Positions 25,380-33,784 are shown, counted from the stretch's first letter. The stretch is 43,825 nucleotides of DNA from Actinacidiphila paucisporea (GCF_900142575.1 NZ_FRBI01000003.1:1-43825); one strand, 5' to 3'. Notes: generated by a model from the letters alone, not told the origin. Numbers and translations: made by a program.

Positions 25380-26714
25380 ATGTCCGAGCCAACGCTGCTC
25401 AAGAAGTTGGTCCGGGAGCGTGGCTGGACCTACGACCAGTTCCGGCGGGCGTACGAGATGGCGGCCAGAGACCTCGCTGCGACGTCGGGCGAGGCCATCT
25501 CGACGGCTTCGGTGGAGGAGCAGACTTTCCGAAGGTGGACCTCAGGTCGCGTGAGTGGGCTTCCCAATCGGCCTGCTCCTCAGGTTCTGGAGCACATGTT
25601 CGGGTGCCAGGCGCGCCTGCTTTTACGCCCGCCGTCCGGCGAGCACGTCGCCGTTGGCAGTCGATTTGTTCCTGCGCTCGATGAAAGTGATCTCGCAATG
25701 ACCGCACGAGACGCTGCGGCGCACGCTGGTGACGCCGCCTCTCTCAGCCTCCCCGACATGACTCTGGACCAACTCGATGACGACGTCATCGCCCTCGCGC
25801 GCACCTATGGCAGTACGTCGCCGGTCGAGGTGTACCGCAGGGCGAAGGAGCTGCTCGGCCTGAGTCAGGCCCTGTTGGAGAGGACTCAGGTACCGCGGCA
25901 ACGTACCCGCGCCTACCTTGCGGCAGGACAGGCCTCCGCCTTGCTGTCCTCGATCTGCTTCGACCTGGGTTCTCTCCCCACTGCGGTCCAACTGTCACGC
26001 ACCGCGGCTCTCTATGGGCAGGTCATCGAGCACGGCCCGCTCCAGGCCTATGCCCACGGGGCCCTGGCGTTCCTCGCGTACTGGGGTGGGCGACCCGCCG
26101 AAGCGGTGCGGCTCGTTCAGACCGCTCAGCGATTCGGGGGGCTCGGAGACTCCGCCATAATCCGTCTGGCGGTGATCGAGGGACGGGCCTATGGCCACCT
26201 CGGCAGGCAAGTGGAAGCTGAGCGCGCAGTACGCCGTGCTCTCGAACAGAATGCGGGTACCCGCGACGAACTCCACGACGACGTCGGCGGCGAGTTCGGG
26301 TTCCCCGCCGACAGGGTGGCCATGAGCAATGCCACCACCTACCTTCTGCTCCGTGACGCGGACGGAGCTGATGAAGCCGCCAGCAGCGCCCTGCGCCTTC
26401 TGAGCGCCAAGCCGGCCGACCAGCGCCCACTCATGACCTCGACACAGGCATCTGTCGACCTCGCGCGTGCACGGCTGCTCCGCCAGGACCTCGACGGAGC
26501 ACACGAGGCTCTTGAGCCCGTCTTCGACGTCCCTTCGGAATGGCGTGGGACAGGCGCGTTGGAGCGTCTCGCCGCGGCTCGTGCCGAGTTGAGCCGACGA
26601 GGCTTCCAGGGCTCGAATGCTGCAAGCACTCTGGGCGAGCGCATCGAGGACTTCATCGCGTCGGCAACTGCACAGAAGCTCAGTGGGGCTGCGCCACTGG
26701 CGATCGAAGGCTGA
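25380..26714 (+). CDS. XRE-type regulator with TPR-like C-terminal region, 444 aa
   Basis: The N-terminal 80 residues resemble the helix-turn-helix region of Streptomyces XRE/TPR regulators (LLKKLVRERGWTYDQFRRAYEMAARD, EEQTFRRWTSG). The rest is a run of helical repeats (AYLAAGQASALLSSICFDLG, ALAFLAYWGGRPAEAVRLVQTA, IEGRAYGHLGRQVEAERAVRRAL). The ATG at 25380 is preceded by GGAGGGG with nine bases between. Target is unknown. It converges with the epimerase gene with one base between the stops, a tight arrangement suggesting transfer as a unit. Confidence 0.72.
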   Translation: MSEPTLLKKLVRERGWTYDQFRRAYEMAARDLAATSGEAISTASVEEQTFRRWTSGRVSGLPNRPAPQVLEHMFGCQARLLLRPPSGEHVAVGSRFVPALDESDLAMTARDAAAHAGDAASLSLPDMTLDQLDDDVIALARTYGSTSPVEVYRRAKELLGLSQALLERTQVPRQRTRAYLAAGQASALLSSICFDLGSLPTAVQLSRTAALYGQVIEHGPLQAYAHGALAFLAYWGGRPAEAVRLVQTAQRFGGLGDSAIIRLAVIEGRAYGHLGRQVEAERAVRRALEQNAGTRDELHDDVGGEFGFPADRVAMSNATTYLLLRDADGADEAASSALRLLSAKPADQRPLMTSTQASVDLARARLLRQDLDGAHEALEPVFDVPSEWRGTGALERLAAARAELSRRGFQGSNAASTLGERIEDFIASATAQKLSGAAPLAIEG

Positions 26715-26715
26715 A

Positions 26716-27747
26716 TCACCCGCTCAACTGCGCCAGGATCTTCGCCTCCTTCTCGGGTGCGATGCCGTGCTCGGCCCACCGAGGATGCTCCACCGGGAGG
26801 CCGCCGCGCCGCATCCAATCCCACGTGTCGGCTACCGTCTCAGCGAGCGGCCGGCACCTGAAACCGGCTGCGTAGGCGTTCGTCGAGTCGATACGCCAGA
26901 CGCCGGCATGCGTACGCCACAGGGGAAGTTCCGTCCACTGCCGCACCCCCTGCTGGACCAGAAGATCATCGGGCGCCCACACCAAGTGACCGAAACTCCC
27001 CGTAGCTTCGAGGCATGAGCTGAGGAAACCACCCATGGTCTCCCGCCCCATGGGCGCCGTCACGTTGTAGGCCCCGCCGCCTTCTGCCATCGCCTGGTCA
27101 AGTGCGAACGCGGCCACGTCACGCACGTCAACGGGCTGGATGGACTTGCCCGGGTCGCCCGGCGCAAGGATCGGCCCGCCGCTCTCAGCGCGGCGCAACC
27201 ACCAGGGCAGCCTGCCCACGTACTCACCTGGGCCAAGGATGACGCCCGGCCGGAGGATCGCGACGCGCCCCGCCCCGAAGGCCGCCAGGGAGGCCCGCTC
27301 GGCGCCGGCCTTCTGCCGGCCGTAGTACCAGTCGGGCCCGTCCCAGCCTTCCGGTAGCCGCCCGTAGTCGATATCCGCATCCGGGGGGCCGTCCAGCACC
27401 TCGGAGGACTCGGTAAGCGGCTCGTCCGGCCAACCCCGGTAAGCGTTCACCGTCGACACGTAGACGTATCGCCCGGCCACCGGCGCGAGACGCTCGGCAC
27501 CCGCCAGTACGTCTCGCGGCGCGAGTTCCGAGGCGGACGTGTCGATCACAGCGTCCCACGGACCATTCTCGCCGAGCCGCGCAAGGTCAGCTGCGACCGT
27601 GCGATCCCCGTGAATCTCCCGCACCCCCGCTGGCGCGGTCCCCGACCTCCCCCGGTTGAAGGCGGAAACCTCCCACCCCCGGCCCAGCGCCTCCTCCGCG
27701 ACCGCCCTGCCCAAGAACCAAGTCCCGCCCAGAACAAGAATCTTCAT
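26716..27747 (-). CDS. NAD-dependent epimerase/dehydratase family (SDR) protein, 343 aa
   Basis: Glycine-rich dinucleotide motif GGTWFLGRAVAEEALGRGW at residues 7-25 and YGRQK (YxxxK type) show an extended SDR fold. RPGVILGPGEYVGRLPWWLRR resembles the substrate part of isoflavone-reductase-like/NAD-epimerase proteins. The substrate cannot be told. ATG 27747 is chosen over 27759 because it precedes the Rossmann motif directly, but neither has a strong ribosome site. Codon use fits the host. Convergent with the XRE/TPR regulator gene. Confidence 0.8.
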   Translation of the reverse strand: MKILVLGGTWFLGRAVAEEALGRGWEVSAFNRGRSGTAPAGVREIHGDRTVAADLARLGENGPWDAVIDTSASELAPRDVLAGAERLAPVAGRYVYVSTVNAYRGWPDEPLTESSEVLDGPPDADIDYGRLPEGWDGPDWYYGRQKAGAERASLAAFGAGRVAILRPGVILGPGEYVGRLPWWLRRAESGGPILAPGDPGKSIQPVDVRDVAAFALDQAMAEGGGAYNVTAPMGRETMGGFLSSCLEATGSFGHLVWAPDDLLVQQGVRQWTELPLWRTHAGVWRIDSTNAYAAGFRCRPLAETVADTWDWMRRGGLPVEHPRWAEHGIAPEKEAKILAQLSG

Positions 27748-27950
27748 GCGTGCGATCATGCCGCCGCCGACACGATCGCGCTATGGGCGACCTTCGGCTA
27801 CGCACTGAGGCCCGATCGGGTCCGCTGCTGACACCACTCCGCCTCACCGAGGTCACCCTGTCCTGAGGGACAGGTCCTGGTCGCACTCCTCGGATACCTC
27901 GATCGTGTGCCCGACGTGCGTCGTCTGCCGACGATAGGCAGGCTGGAGAC

Positions 27951-28157
27951 ATGGAACCGCGCGTCGTGGTCGAGCCCCAGGGCCGGGATGGCGGTCGCCG
28001 GGTCCGTGTGGGTGCCCAGATCCTCGGCATCGCATACGGATCACGCGACCTGCTGGAGTTCCTGCGGCGAGCGGGCCTTGAAGACATCGACCAGCTCGAC
28101 CTTGCAAGTACGGATCTGATCGATTGGCAGGGCGGCGGCCCTGCTGTCTGGGACTGA
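27951..28157 (+). CDS. Small hypothetical protein, 68 aa
   Basis: ATG 27951 follows AGGCTGGAG. The protein has a basic start and an acidic C-terminal segment (GLEDIDQLDLASTDLIDW). The pattern VGAQILGIAYGSRDLLEFLRRAG looks like a compact helix-turn. Similar small proteins are found next to integration modules in Streptomyces, as far as I recall; no function is known. It lies between a hairpin at 27858-27875 and the HIT remnant. Confidence 0.55.
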   Translation: MEPRVVVEPQGRDGGRRVRVGAQILGIAYGSRDLLEFLRRAGLEDIDQLDLASTDLIDWQGGGPAVWD

Positions 28158-28297
28158 GGATGGTCTCGCAAGCCAGACGCGCGGAGCTGAGAGGACGCCG
28201 GGGCTACTACGAAGGCGGTTAGCTTCGGGGCGATCGGCGGCGCCGAGTTCTCCCCGCGCAGGCGGGTGGTCCGGCGACCGCCTCTTCCTTCGTGTTG

Positions 28298-28513
28298 CTT
28301 GGCGAGCAGTATCTCGCCGTCATCCCCGAGGTCGACGAGGGATGGCGTGTGCGCCTTCGGGACCACCACGACGTGGACCGGGTGGGCAGGGTTGGTGTGC
28401 TCGAACGCCAGAACGTCTTCGGTTTCCGCTACCACGGTGATCGGCGTGAGACGAGGGATGGCCTGGTGGCAGTAGAAGTCCGACAAAGGCGGGGCCGTAT
28501 CAGCATCGGTCAC
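28298..28513 (-). pseudogene. HIT-family hydrolase, C-terminally truncated
   Basis: From a GTG at 28513 with GGAGG upstream, about 72 residues match a HIT protein (AETEDVLAFEHTNPAHPVHV, VVVPKAHTPSLVDL, DDGEILLAK). Beyond that the frame stays open without family resemblance, and the histidine triad HxHxH that carries catalysis is missing. The break lies at about 28298, likely where DNA was joined or deleted. The remnant is next to the excisionase-like gene. Confidence 0.65.
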
Positions 28514-28591
28514 ACGCGGCAGCCTCCGGCATCGGACAGTGATCGTGCCGCTCTCCCACCCCGCGGGACTCGGCAGCGGCAGACCCGCACG

Positions 28592-28879
28592 TCAAGCACA
28601 GAGGCCGTGCCGCTCTCCCTCATCCCCAACTCGATTGGCCTCCAGCGGCTGACGCTCCAGCCCGAGCAGCCTGAGGAGGTCGGCCGTCACGACCCGGTAG
28701 GCGTTCCCCAGGCGGAGCACCCGCACCGGGTAGCGCCCCTGCCTGGCAAGTGCGTAACCGGTCGACCGCCCGATCATGAGAGCCCGGTTGGCGGTGTCGA
28801 GGTCGATGGCCGCCGGAAGGCCGAGAAGCTCTTCGCCTGTCAATCCTTGCGCCTCACGGGACGACGTAAGTGTCTTCAT
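28592..28879 (-). CDS. xis: Excisionase-like DNA-binding protein, 95 aa
   Basis: A small HTH/MerR-like protein: AIDLDTANRALMIGRSTGYA, ALARQGRYPVRVLRLGNAYRV, TADLLRLLGL. This is the helix-turn-helix pattern of AlpA-type excisionases. ATG 28879 has AGGAGG six bases upstream. It is divergent from the XRE-integrase pair and shares their 90-bp control region, a typical excision/integration switch. It would direct excision together with the integrase. Confidence 0.75.
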   Translation of the reverse strand: MKTLTSSREAQGLTGEELLGLPAAIDLDTANRALMIGRSTGYALARQGRYPVRVLRLGNAYRVVTADLLRLLGLERQPLEANRVGDEGERHGLCA

Positions 28880-28934
28880 GATGGCCTCCTGGCGCTTGCT
28901 GGTGCCCTGTGTACGGAGAATGTGTATCACAGAG

Positions 28935-28970
28935 TTGCGGATGCACTTTCAGCTCTCTTAGAGTGCATAC
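28935..28970 (+). promoter_or_regulatory. Leaderless promoter with internal operator for the XRE-integrase operon
   Basis: TTGCGG (28935-28940) and TAGAGT (28959-28964), 18 bases apart, place the -10 box six bases before the ATG at 28971, which fits a transcript starting at the A of ATG. No ribosome site exists in front of that ATG. ATGCACT (28941-28947) and AGTGCAT (28962-28968) form a 7-bp inverted repeat overlapping the promoter, a natural operator for the repressor itself. Confidence 0.55.
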
Positions 28971-29633
28971 ATGACAACGGAGCAATGGCCAGCCGTGTTC
29001 ACCGCACGTGTGGTCCAGGCGATGCGCGAGGCACGGCAGGCCGCCGGCCTCACCATGGGCGACCTCGCCCAGGGCTGCGCCGACCGCGGGTACCCCGATA
29101 TCAAAGAGCAGACCATCAAGAACCTGGAGGCCGGACGCCGGGCCAGCATCTCCATCGCCGACCTCGTCGTCCTGGCCGACGTCCTCGGCATCCCGCCGGT
29201 CGCCCTCCTCTTCCCCCTCGGCACCGACGCCACCGTCGAGGTCCTGCCGGGCCGGGAGGTCTCCACCTGGGACTCCCTCGCCTGGTTCACCGGCGAAACC
29301 CCCACCACCCAGCCAGCCCCCCAGGGCACCGCCCGCGACCTGCTCGACCTCTTCCGCAGCCACGGCGACCTCGTCGCCGCCGCCACCGCCTCCAACGCCC
29401 TGGCCCGGGAGCGGCGGCGTGAGGCCAGCACCACCCTGGACCGCAACCGCAGAGCTGTCCTCCTGGACCGCGCGGCCGGTTACGAGGAGCACGCCTTCGA
29501 GGACAGCGCGGACCTGCGCGCCTTCCGCACCCGGATGCGCGAGCGGGACCTCGTACCCCCCGCCCTCCCTACCGACCTCGCGTTCGTCGACCAGCCCGAA
29601 GCCCAAACCCACCCGGAGGACGGCGACCAGTGA
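28971..29633 (+). CDS. XRE repressor-like regulator preceding the integrase, 220 aa
   Basis: The N-terminal helix-turn-helix is VVQAMREARQAAGLTMGDLA followed by QTIKNLEAGRRASISIADL. The C-terminal half is charged and helical (ALARERRREASTTLDRNRRA). Such genes precede integrases on Streptomyces elements and can act as repressors of excision and transfer. The stop overlaps the integrase GTG (GTGA). The ATG has no ribosome site, fitting leaderless translation. Divergent from xis. Confidence 0.8.
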   Translation: MTTEQWPAVFTARVVQAMREARQAAGLTMGDLAQGCADRGYPDIKEQTIKNLEAGRRASISIADLVVLADVLGIPPVALLFPLGTDATVEVLPGREVSTWDSLAWFTGETPTTQPAPQGTARDLLDLFRSHGDLVAAATASNALARERRREASTTLDRNRRAVLLDRAAGYEEHAFEDSADLRAFRTRMRERDLVPPALPTDLAFVDQPEAQTHPEDGDQ

Positions 29634-31234
29634 ACGGAACCACCACCCGGCGGTGCTCCTGCCGCGACCCCAAGACGGGGAAGAACTACGGCAAGGCATG
29701 CCCGAAGTTCTCCAACAAACGGCACGGCACCTACGCCGTGCGCCACGAACTGACCGCCCGCCAGGACGGCACCCGCCGCGAATACCGCCGCTCCGGCTTC
29801 ACCACCGCCACCAAGGCCACCGAGGAACTCGACAAGGTCCGGGCACTGCTGTCCATACCCGACAAGGACGACCCCGCCGGGCAGCTGCTCATCAGCGACC
29901 TGCTGGAGTCCTGCGCCCGCAGCAAGGAACCACTGCCCGACTACGACGAGACCCGGCGCCGCTTCGCCACCGGCCAGACCCTCAACGCGAAGACCACCGT
30001 TGCCGAATGGCTCGACCTCTGGCTCGCAGGCCGCAAGCGCCTGCGACCGACCGGACTCAAGCGCTACGAACTGGACGTGCGCGTCCACCTCAAACCGCAC
30101 CTGGGCGGCCTGCGGCTGGACAAACTCCGCGTGCACCAGCTGGACACGATGTTCGACGCCATCAACGAGGCCAACATCGAGATCGGCGAGCAGAACACCC
30201 AGCGCCGGGCCGCCATCACGCAGCTCCACGCGACCTCACGCAAGGGTGCTGACGGCCGCGCACAACGCGCCGCGCTCCAAGAGGCGATCGACGCCATGCC
30301 GCCCTTCCGCCGGATCACCGGGGCCAGCACCCAGCAGCACATCAAGGCCACCCTGCGCGCCGCGCTGAACGTGGCCATCGCCCAGCAGGCCATGCCCAAC
30401 TTTAACCCCGCCGAGCACGTCGAGGTGGAGCCCGGTGCCAAGCCGAAGGCGCTGGTGTGGACCGACGAGCGCCTCGCCCACTGGCAGGCCACCGGCGAGA
30501 AGCCCTCCCCGGTCATGGTGTGGACCCCGGGGCAGACCGGGCGCTTCCTCGACTTCATCGCCGATGACCGCCTCTACGGCCTGTGGCACCTCATCGCGTT
30601 CCGGGGCCTGCGGCGCGGTGAAGCCTGCGGGCTGCGGTGGATGGACCTCAACTGGGCCGACTCCTCCCTCACCGTGGCCACCCAACTCGTCCAGGACGGC
30701 TGGGAGATCATCGAAGGCGCCCCCAAGACAAACTCCGGAGTGCGCACCATCGCACTCGACACCGAGTCCATCACCTACCTGCGCGACCACAAGGAGCGGC
30801 AGGCCCGCGAGCGCGCCCAGTGGGGAACCGCCTGGAAGCTGACCGGGCGCATCTTCACCCAGGAGGACGGCTCCTGGCTCCACCCCGGCAAGGTCTCCGA
30901 CCTCTTCGAGCGCCTGATCGCCGCCGCCGGACTGCCCCCAGTCCGCCTCCACGACCTGCGCCACGGCGCCGCCACCCTCATGCTCGCCGCCGGAATCGAC
31001 ATCAAGGTCGTCTCCGACACCCTCGGCCACTCCGACACCCGCATCACCCGCGACATCTACCAGGCCGTCCTCGACGACCTCGCCCGCGCCGCCGCCGAAG
31101 CCGTCATCAAGCTGGTGCCCCGGGCCCGCACGAGCCGAATCGCTGGCCACGGGCAGAAAGCCTCGCCCAGGCTTCCGGGGATGGCACGACTCAAGCCTCC
31201 CGCCTCCGGAAACAGCGATGACCAGACCGTCTGA
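29630..31234 (+). CDS. int: Tyrosine site-specific integrase, 534 aa
   Basis: Catalyses integration and excision at a tRNA site by 3'-phosphotyrosine chemistry. Catalytic residues are visible: Arg328 in GLRRGE, His441 and Arg444 in HDLRH, His467 in LGHSD and Tyr477 in RDIYQAVL. The N-terminal arm-binding segment (RREYRRSGFTTATKATEELD) and a SAM-like core-binding domain (LKRYELDVRVHLKPHLGG) precede it. Starts at a GTG overlapping the XRE stop. A terminator follows at 31258. The tRNA-Thr 2.4 kb downstream is the probable target. Confidence 0.92.
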   Translation: MNGTTTRRCSCRDPKTGKNYGKACPKFSNKRHGTYAVRHELTARQDGTRREYRRSGFTTATKATEELDKVRALLSIPDKDDPAGQLLISDLLESCARSKEPLPDYDETRRRFATGQTLNAKTTVAEWLDLWLAGRKRLRPTGLKRYELDVRVHLKPHLGGLRLDKLRVHQLDTMFDAINEANIEIGEQNTQRRAAITQLHATSRKGADGRAQRAALQEAIDAMPPFRRITGASTQQHIKATLRAALNVAIAQQAMPNFNPAEHVEVEPGAKPKALVWTDERLAHWQATGEKPSPVMVWTPGQTGRFLDFIADDRLYGLWHLIAFRGLRRGEACGLRWMDLNWADSSLTVATQLVQDGWEIIEGAPKTNSGVRTIALDTESITYLRDHKERQARERAQWGTAWKLTGRIFTQEDGSWLHPGKVSDLFERLIAAAGLPPVRLHDLRHGAATLMLAAGIDIKVVSDTLGHSDTRITRDIYQAVLDDLARAAAEAVIKLVPRARTSRIAGHGQKASPRLPGMARLKPPASGNSDDQTV

Positions 31235-31257
31235 CGCTCAGCGCCAAGAGGTCCCCA

Positions 31258-31296
31258 GGCGTGTGGCCGAGCTATGCAGTAGCTCGGTCACACGCC
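31258..31296 (+). terminator. Stem-loop terminator after the integrase gene
   Basis: GGCGTGTGGCCGAGCTA (31258-31274) pairs with TAGCTCGGTCACACGCC (31280-31296) apart from one mismatch, loop TGCAG. It starts 23 bases after the integrase stop. Confidence 0.7.
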
Positions 31297-31334
31297 AAGG
31301 CGGGAGTGTCAGTGCTCGTTGGTAGGTTCCGCCC

Positions 31335-31997
31335 GTGACCGACTTATCCGTGCCCGTCTCGAACTACTTGAAGCTGTTCATGGCAGCCTTCGGGCCTGCG
31401 GACCATGAAGGGCATCACTGGTACCAGGGCCCCTGCGACGTTCCGGATGACCTCGACTGGCATTCCCTCAATCGACGCTGCCCGGTACCCGCCCCCAGAC
31501 CCGGATACGAGAATGTGTTGCACCCGGACGTCGTTGAACGGCTTCGAGAGATCCTCCGCAAAGGCGTCCGTCCGGACAACGACGACGGCTACGACCACCT
31601 CAGCTTCGGACATATGCTCACGGAGGGGCTAGACCAATCCCTCACCACCAAAGTCGCTCCCCCGGCCGGCCGCCTGTACGTACTCGAAGCACAGGGCCCC
31701 TATCAATACGCCATGTACGGCCAGACAGGAAATGTCGTGCCACGCATCAACACTCACCGACGTGATGCCGCCAGGCACGGCTTCGGCCTGCTGAACCTAT
31801 GGGTCTCGCCAGTGCTTTCGAACGCCCGCAAAGCCGAGTGGGTGGCCTTGAACTTGGGACGCACTCTTCACGGCCGCCAGCACGACGGAGAACGCTTCTA
31901 TGAGCTGCCGTACGGGAAGGCTCTCACCATCGCACGAGTCGCAGCAGAGGCATGGGCGCCCGACGGGCCCCAGGATGGCGGGTCTACCAGGAGATGA
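31335..31997 (+). CDS. GIY-YIG superfamily protein, T5orf172/MUG113-like, 220 aa
   Basis: Residues 114-195 follow the T5orf172/MUG113 layout: YVLEAQGPYQYAMYGQTGN (115-133), Arg137 in VVPRINTHRRDA, Glu168, and GERFYELP (185-192). The usual KIGxT motif is YGQT. The N-terminal 110 residues are of unknown fold. Family members are nucleases of phages and mobile elements; activity here is unproven. GTG 31335 has only a weak upstream GGTAGG. It is cargo-like, between integrase and tRNA. A role in anti-phage or element-competition defence would be inference. Confidence 0.55.
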   Translation: MTDLSVPVSNYLKLFMAAFGPADHEGHHWYQGPCDVPDDLDWHSLNRRCPVPAPRPGYENVLHPDVVERLREILRKGVRPDNDDGYDHLSFGHMLTEGLDQSLTTKVAPPAGRLYVLEAQGPYQYAMYGQTGNVVPRINTHRRDAARHGFGLLNLWVSPVLSNARKAEWVALNLGRTLHGRQHDGERFYELPYGKALTIARVAAEAWAPDGPQDGGSTRR

Positions 31998-32191
31998 CAG
32001 GGCACCACAATATAACCCAAAGCGGACTTAAGGATCTTACCGAACACCGGGCCCTGAGCGCTCGGCACCTGCCCTAGGGTTTTCGCAGCGGTTGAAGTCC
32101 CATGGCTGGACCTCCAACTCATCGGCGCAAGGACCGCGGCCACATGGCCGCACTTCGGCGGGTAGCCGAACACCCCGATGAGGAGGAAGCG

Positions 32192-32317
32192 ATGCCCAGA
32201 GGTCGACACCGCAGCGGAAGGGGAGGAATCCGGTTACAAGCCGCTTTGCCGTTCGTCAGCGCGTTAGTCGCCCGCGTCATAGCTGACGCGGTCAGCTCGC
32301 ACTTCCGAAACCGCTGA
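32192..32317 (+). CDS. Very small basic protein, 41 aa
   Basis: ATG 32192 has an ideal GAGGAGGA six bases upstream, so translation is plausible. The N-terminus is Arg-rich (PRGRHRSGRGG) and the remainder is a short amphipathic hydrophobic segment (ALPFVSALVARVIADAV). Without homology it could be a toxin-like, membrane-binding or leader peptide. It may be a chance frame. Confidence 0.35.
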   Translation: MPRGRHRSGRGGIRLQAALPFVSALVARVIADAVSSHFRNR

Positions 32318-32633
32318 GGCAAGTAGCCGGATTCCCCACGCAACCACAGACGACCGTTCCACCCGGTCGTTGGCGCGTTGTGGGAGACGCGTCACGCGTG
32401 GGGTGCCGCGCAAGCCAGTGTGGCCCCCACGTGCTGCATCAGCCATCCTGCCGCTCCGCGCCGGTGCCATGAATACACAGACACATAGAGTTAAGCAACA
32501 CAGCCGACAGCACTATACTGCCGCCTCAGCCTCCCGGCATCGACATCTACTAATCTACCTTCAGCGGTCGGGCTTGCGATCTTCCCGGGCAACGCATCCA
32601 GCGTTCCATTGGTGTCCGCCTCGGTACGTACTA
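32318..32633. other. Intergenic region with a strong promoter-like pair and no obvious gene
   Basis: TTAAGC (32491-32496) and TATACT (32514-32519) with a 17-base spacer fit a sigma-70-type promoter on the plus strand. The only gene downstream, 32634-33266, is on the opposite strand, so a transcript here would be antisense to its 3' end or a small RNA. Nothing else is seen in this stretch. Confidence 0.35.
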
Positions 32634-33266
32634 TCAGCCAGCGCTCCAACGGCGAGCCAGAGCGGCGTCGGCTCGCAGAGTCGCGGGCATCCTCGCGTCC
32701 GCTTCGGCCTGGTCGTGGTCCTCGTCACAAGGGCAGATGCTCCAGCCGTCACGTTCAACGCGCGTGGCTACCGTCTCGGTGATACCAGCGAGTTCGGTCA
32801 GCACGCCGACCGGCAGCTCGGCATCATCATCACCAGCAGCGGTGGAGGACAATGCTGCTCCGATCTCGGTGGCCAGGTCCAGCGCCTGATCTGCGACGCG
32901 CCCGTTGCCGTTCAGCCGAGCGTACTTGCCCGCTTGCGCGGCTGCCATCACCAAGCGGCCCGCCACCCGTACCGGCACCACGGCTCTACGGGCGTCAACT
33001 CGGACGGGCCGCACAGAATGTACACCCTCCGCGCCCTCACGGTCGGGGTCCGAGGCAACGATGATGGCGTCGGCGACGGTCTCAGGCACAACCATATGGA
33101 TGGCCTCTTCCGGGTCCAGGTTCATGCGCTCGGCGACCGAGCGGACCATCAGCGCGACCACATCGCGCACTGCCACCGGCTCGACCTCGACGCCGCGTGT
33201 CAGGAGCACCGCGCTCGTCTGGGCGACGACCGCCTTGAATTCAACGCTCTGCTGGATCTCCGGCAC
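32634..33266 (-). CDS. Hypothetical protein, 210 aa, adjacent to the attachment site
   Basis: A soluble protein with N-terminal EIQQSVEFKAVVAQTSAVLL, then a helical region with MVRSVAERMNLDPEEAIHMV. A later segment (YARLNGNGRVADQALDLATE) is followed by an acidic region and GWSICPCDEDHDQAEADAR. Codon use supports a real gene. The ATG at 33266 has GAGGTG upstream. A palindrome sits 23-40 bases upstream at the expected promoter. I do not recognise the family; possible cargo of the element next to tRNA-Thr. Confidence 0.6.
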   Translation of the reverse strand: MPEIQQSVEFKAVVAQTSAVLLTRGVEVEPVAVRDVVALMVRSVAERMNLDPEEAIHMVVPETVADAIIVASDPDREGAEGVHSVRPVRVDARRAVVPVRVAGRLVMAAAQAGKYARLNGNGRVADQALDLATEIGAALSSTAAGDDDAELPVGVLTELAGITETVATRVERDGWSICPCDEDHDQAEADARMPATLRADAALARRWSAG

Positions 33267-33289
33267 CTCTTCAGCCTACGGACTGAATC

Positions 33290-33314
33290 TTGTCGGGACA
33301 CGACAACCCCGACA
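33290..33314 (-). promoter_or_regulatory. Candidate operator upstream of the 210-aa gene
   Basis: TTGTCG-GGACA-CGACAA (33290-33306) is a perfect 6-bp inverted repeat. A larger overlapping pair, TGTCGGG (33291-33297) and CCCGACA (33308-33314), is also present. The position, 24 bases upstream of the start, suits a repressor site. Confidence 0.4.
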
Positions 33315-33568
33315 GACGCTGCACCACGCCTGTGCGCCGGGCCGCCGGGCAGCCGATCGACCCGCTGAACGCTCCGGAGCACCGGCCGCCGTCATGGGGT
33401 CACCACAGGAACGGGACCAGGAAAGAGCCTCGGCCCGCGCACCCCGTGCGCTCCCCGGGAACAGCCCGATGTCCTTCATCTGTCCCGATGCGCTCCCCTC
33501 GCGCTCCCCCGACACTCTGGCGGCATCTCCAGCTAGGCCGAGGGAGCTGCGAGGTGCACGGTAAATGG

Positions 33569-33602
33569 AAAAACCCCAGGTCACGGCGAGTGAGTCCTGG
33601 GG
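33569..33602 (-). terminator. Intrinsic terminator of the tRNA-Thr gene
   Basis: On the minus strand CCCCAGG and CCTGGGG form a 7-bp stem (33574-33580 with 33596-33602), followed by TTTTT (33569-33573). It begins 10 bases past the tRNA 3' end. Confidence 0.75.
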
Positions 33603-33611
33603 CCTTCCGGG

Positions 33612-33685
33612 AGCCGCCTTCGGGATTCGAACCCGAGACCTACGCATTACGAGTGCGTTGCTCTGGCCAACTGAGCTAAGGCGGC
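33612..33685 (-). tRNA. tRNA-Thr (anticodon CGT)
   Basis: The 74-nt minus-strand gene begins GCCGCCTTAGCTCAG and has an acceptor stem GCCGCCT / AGGCGGC. The T arm carries GGTTCGAATCC. The anticodon loop CTCGTAA gives CGT, reading ACG (Thr). No CCA is encoded. An element integrated at its 3' end would lie toward lower coordinates, where the integrase is, and this fits. The attB-type core is probably the 3' half of the tRNA; a duplicate of it was not found in the window. Confidence 0.93.
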
Positions 33686-33784
33686 GTGCTGCGGGCCAGC
33701 CAAGGGTGGCAGGCGCAGCGGGGGCAAGTCTACAGGGTTGTGGGGGGTGGTTCCGACCGGGTGGGGATCTTGGAAGGGTGCAGG

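Noticed and set aside
28292..29422. 376-aa plus-strand frame across xis and the XRE gene
   Set aside because: It is antisense to xis and out of frame with the XRE gene, with shuffled codon use.
1..33600. CRISPR array or TraB/FtsK translocase
   Set aside because: No spaced identical repeats with variable spacers and no FtsK-type Walker motif were found in this part.
33600..33700. A second copy of the tRNA 3' end within the window
   Set aside because: I searched by eye for the T-arm and acceptor sequence and found none; the other attachment end is presumably left of the window.
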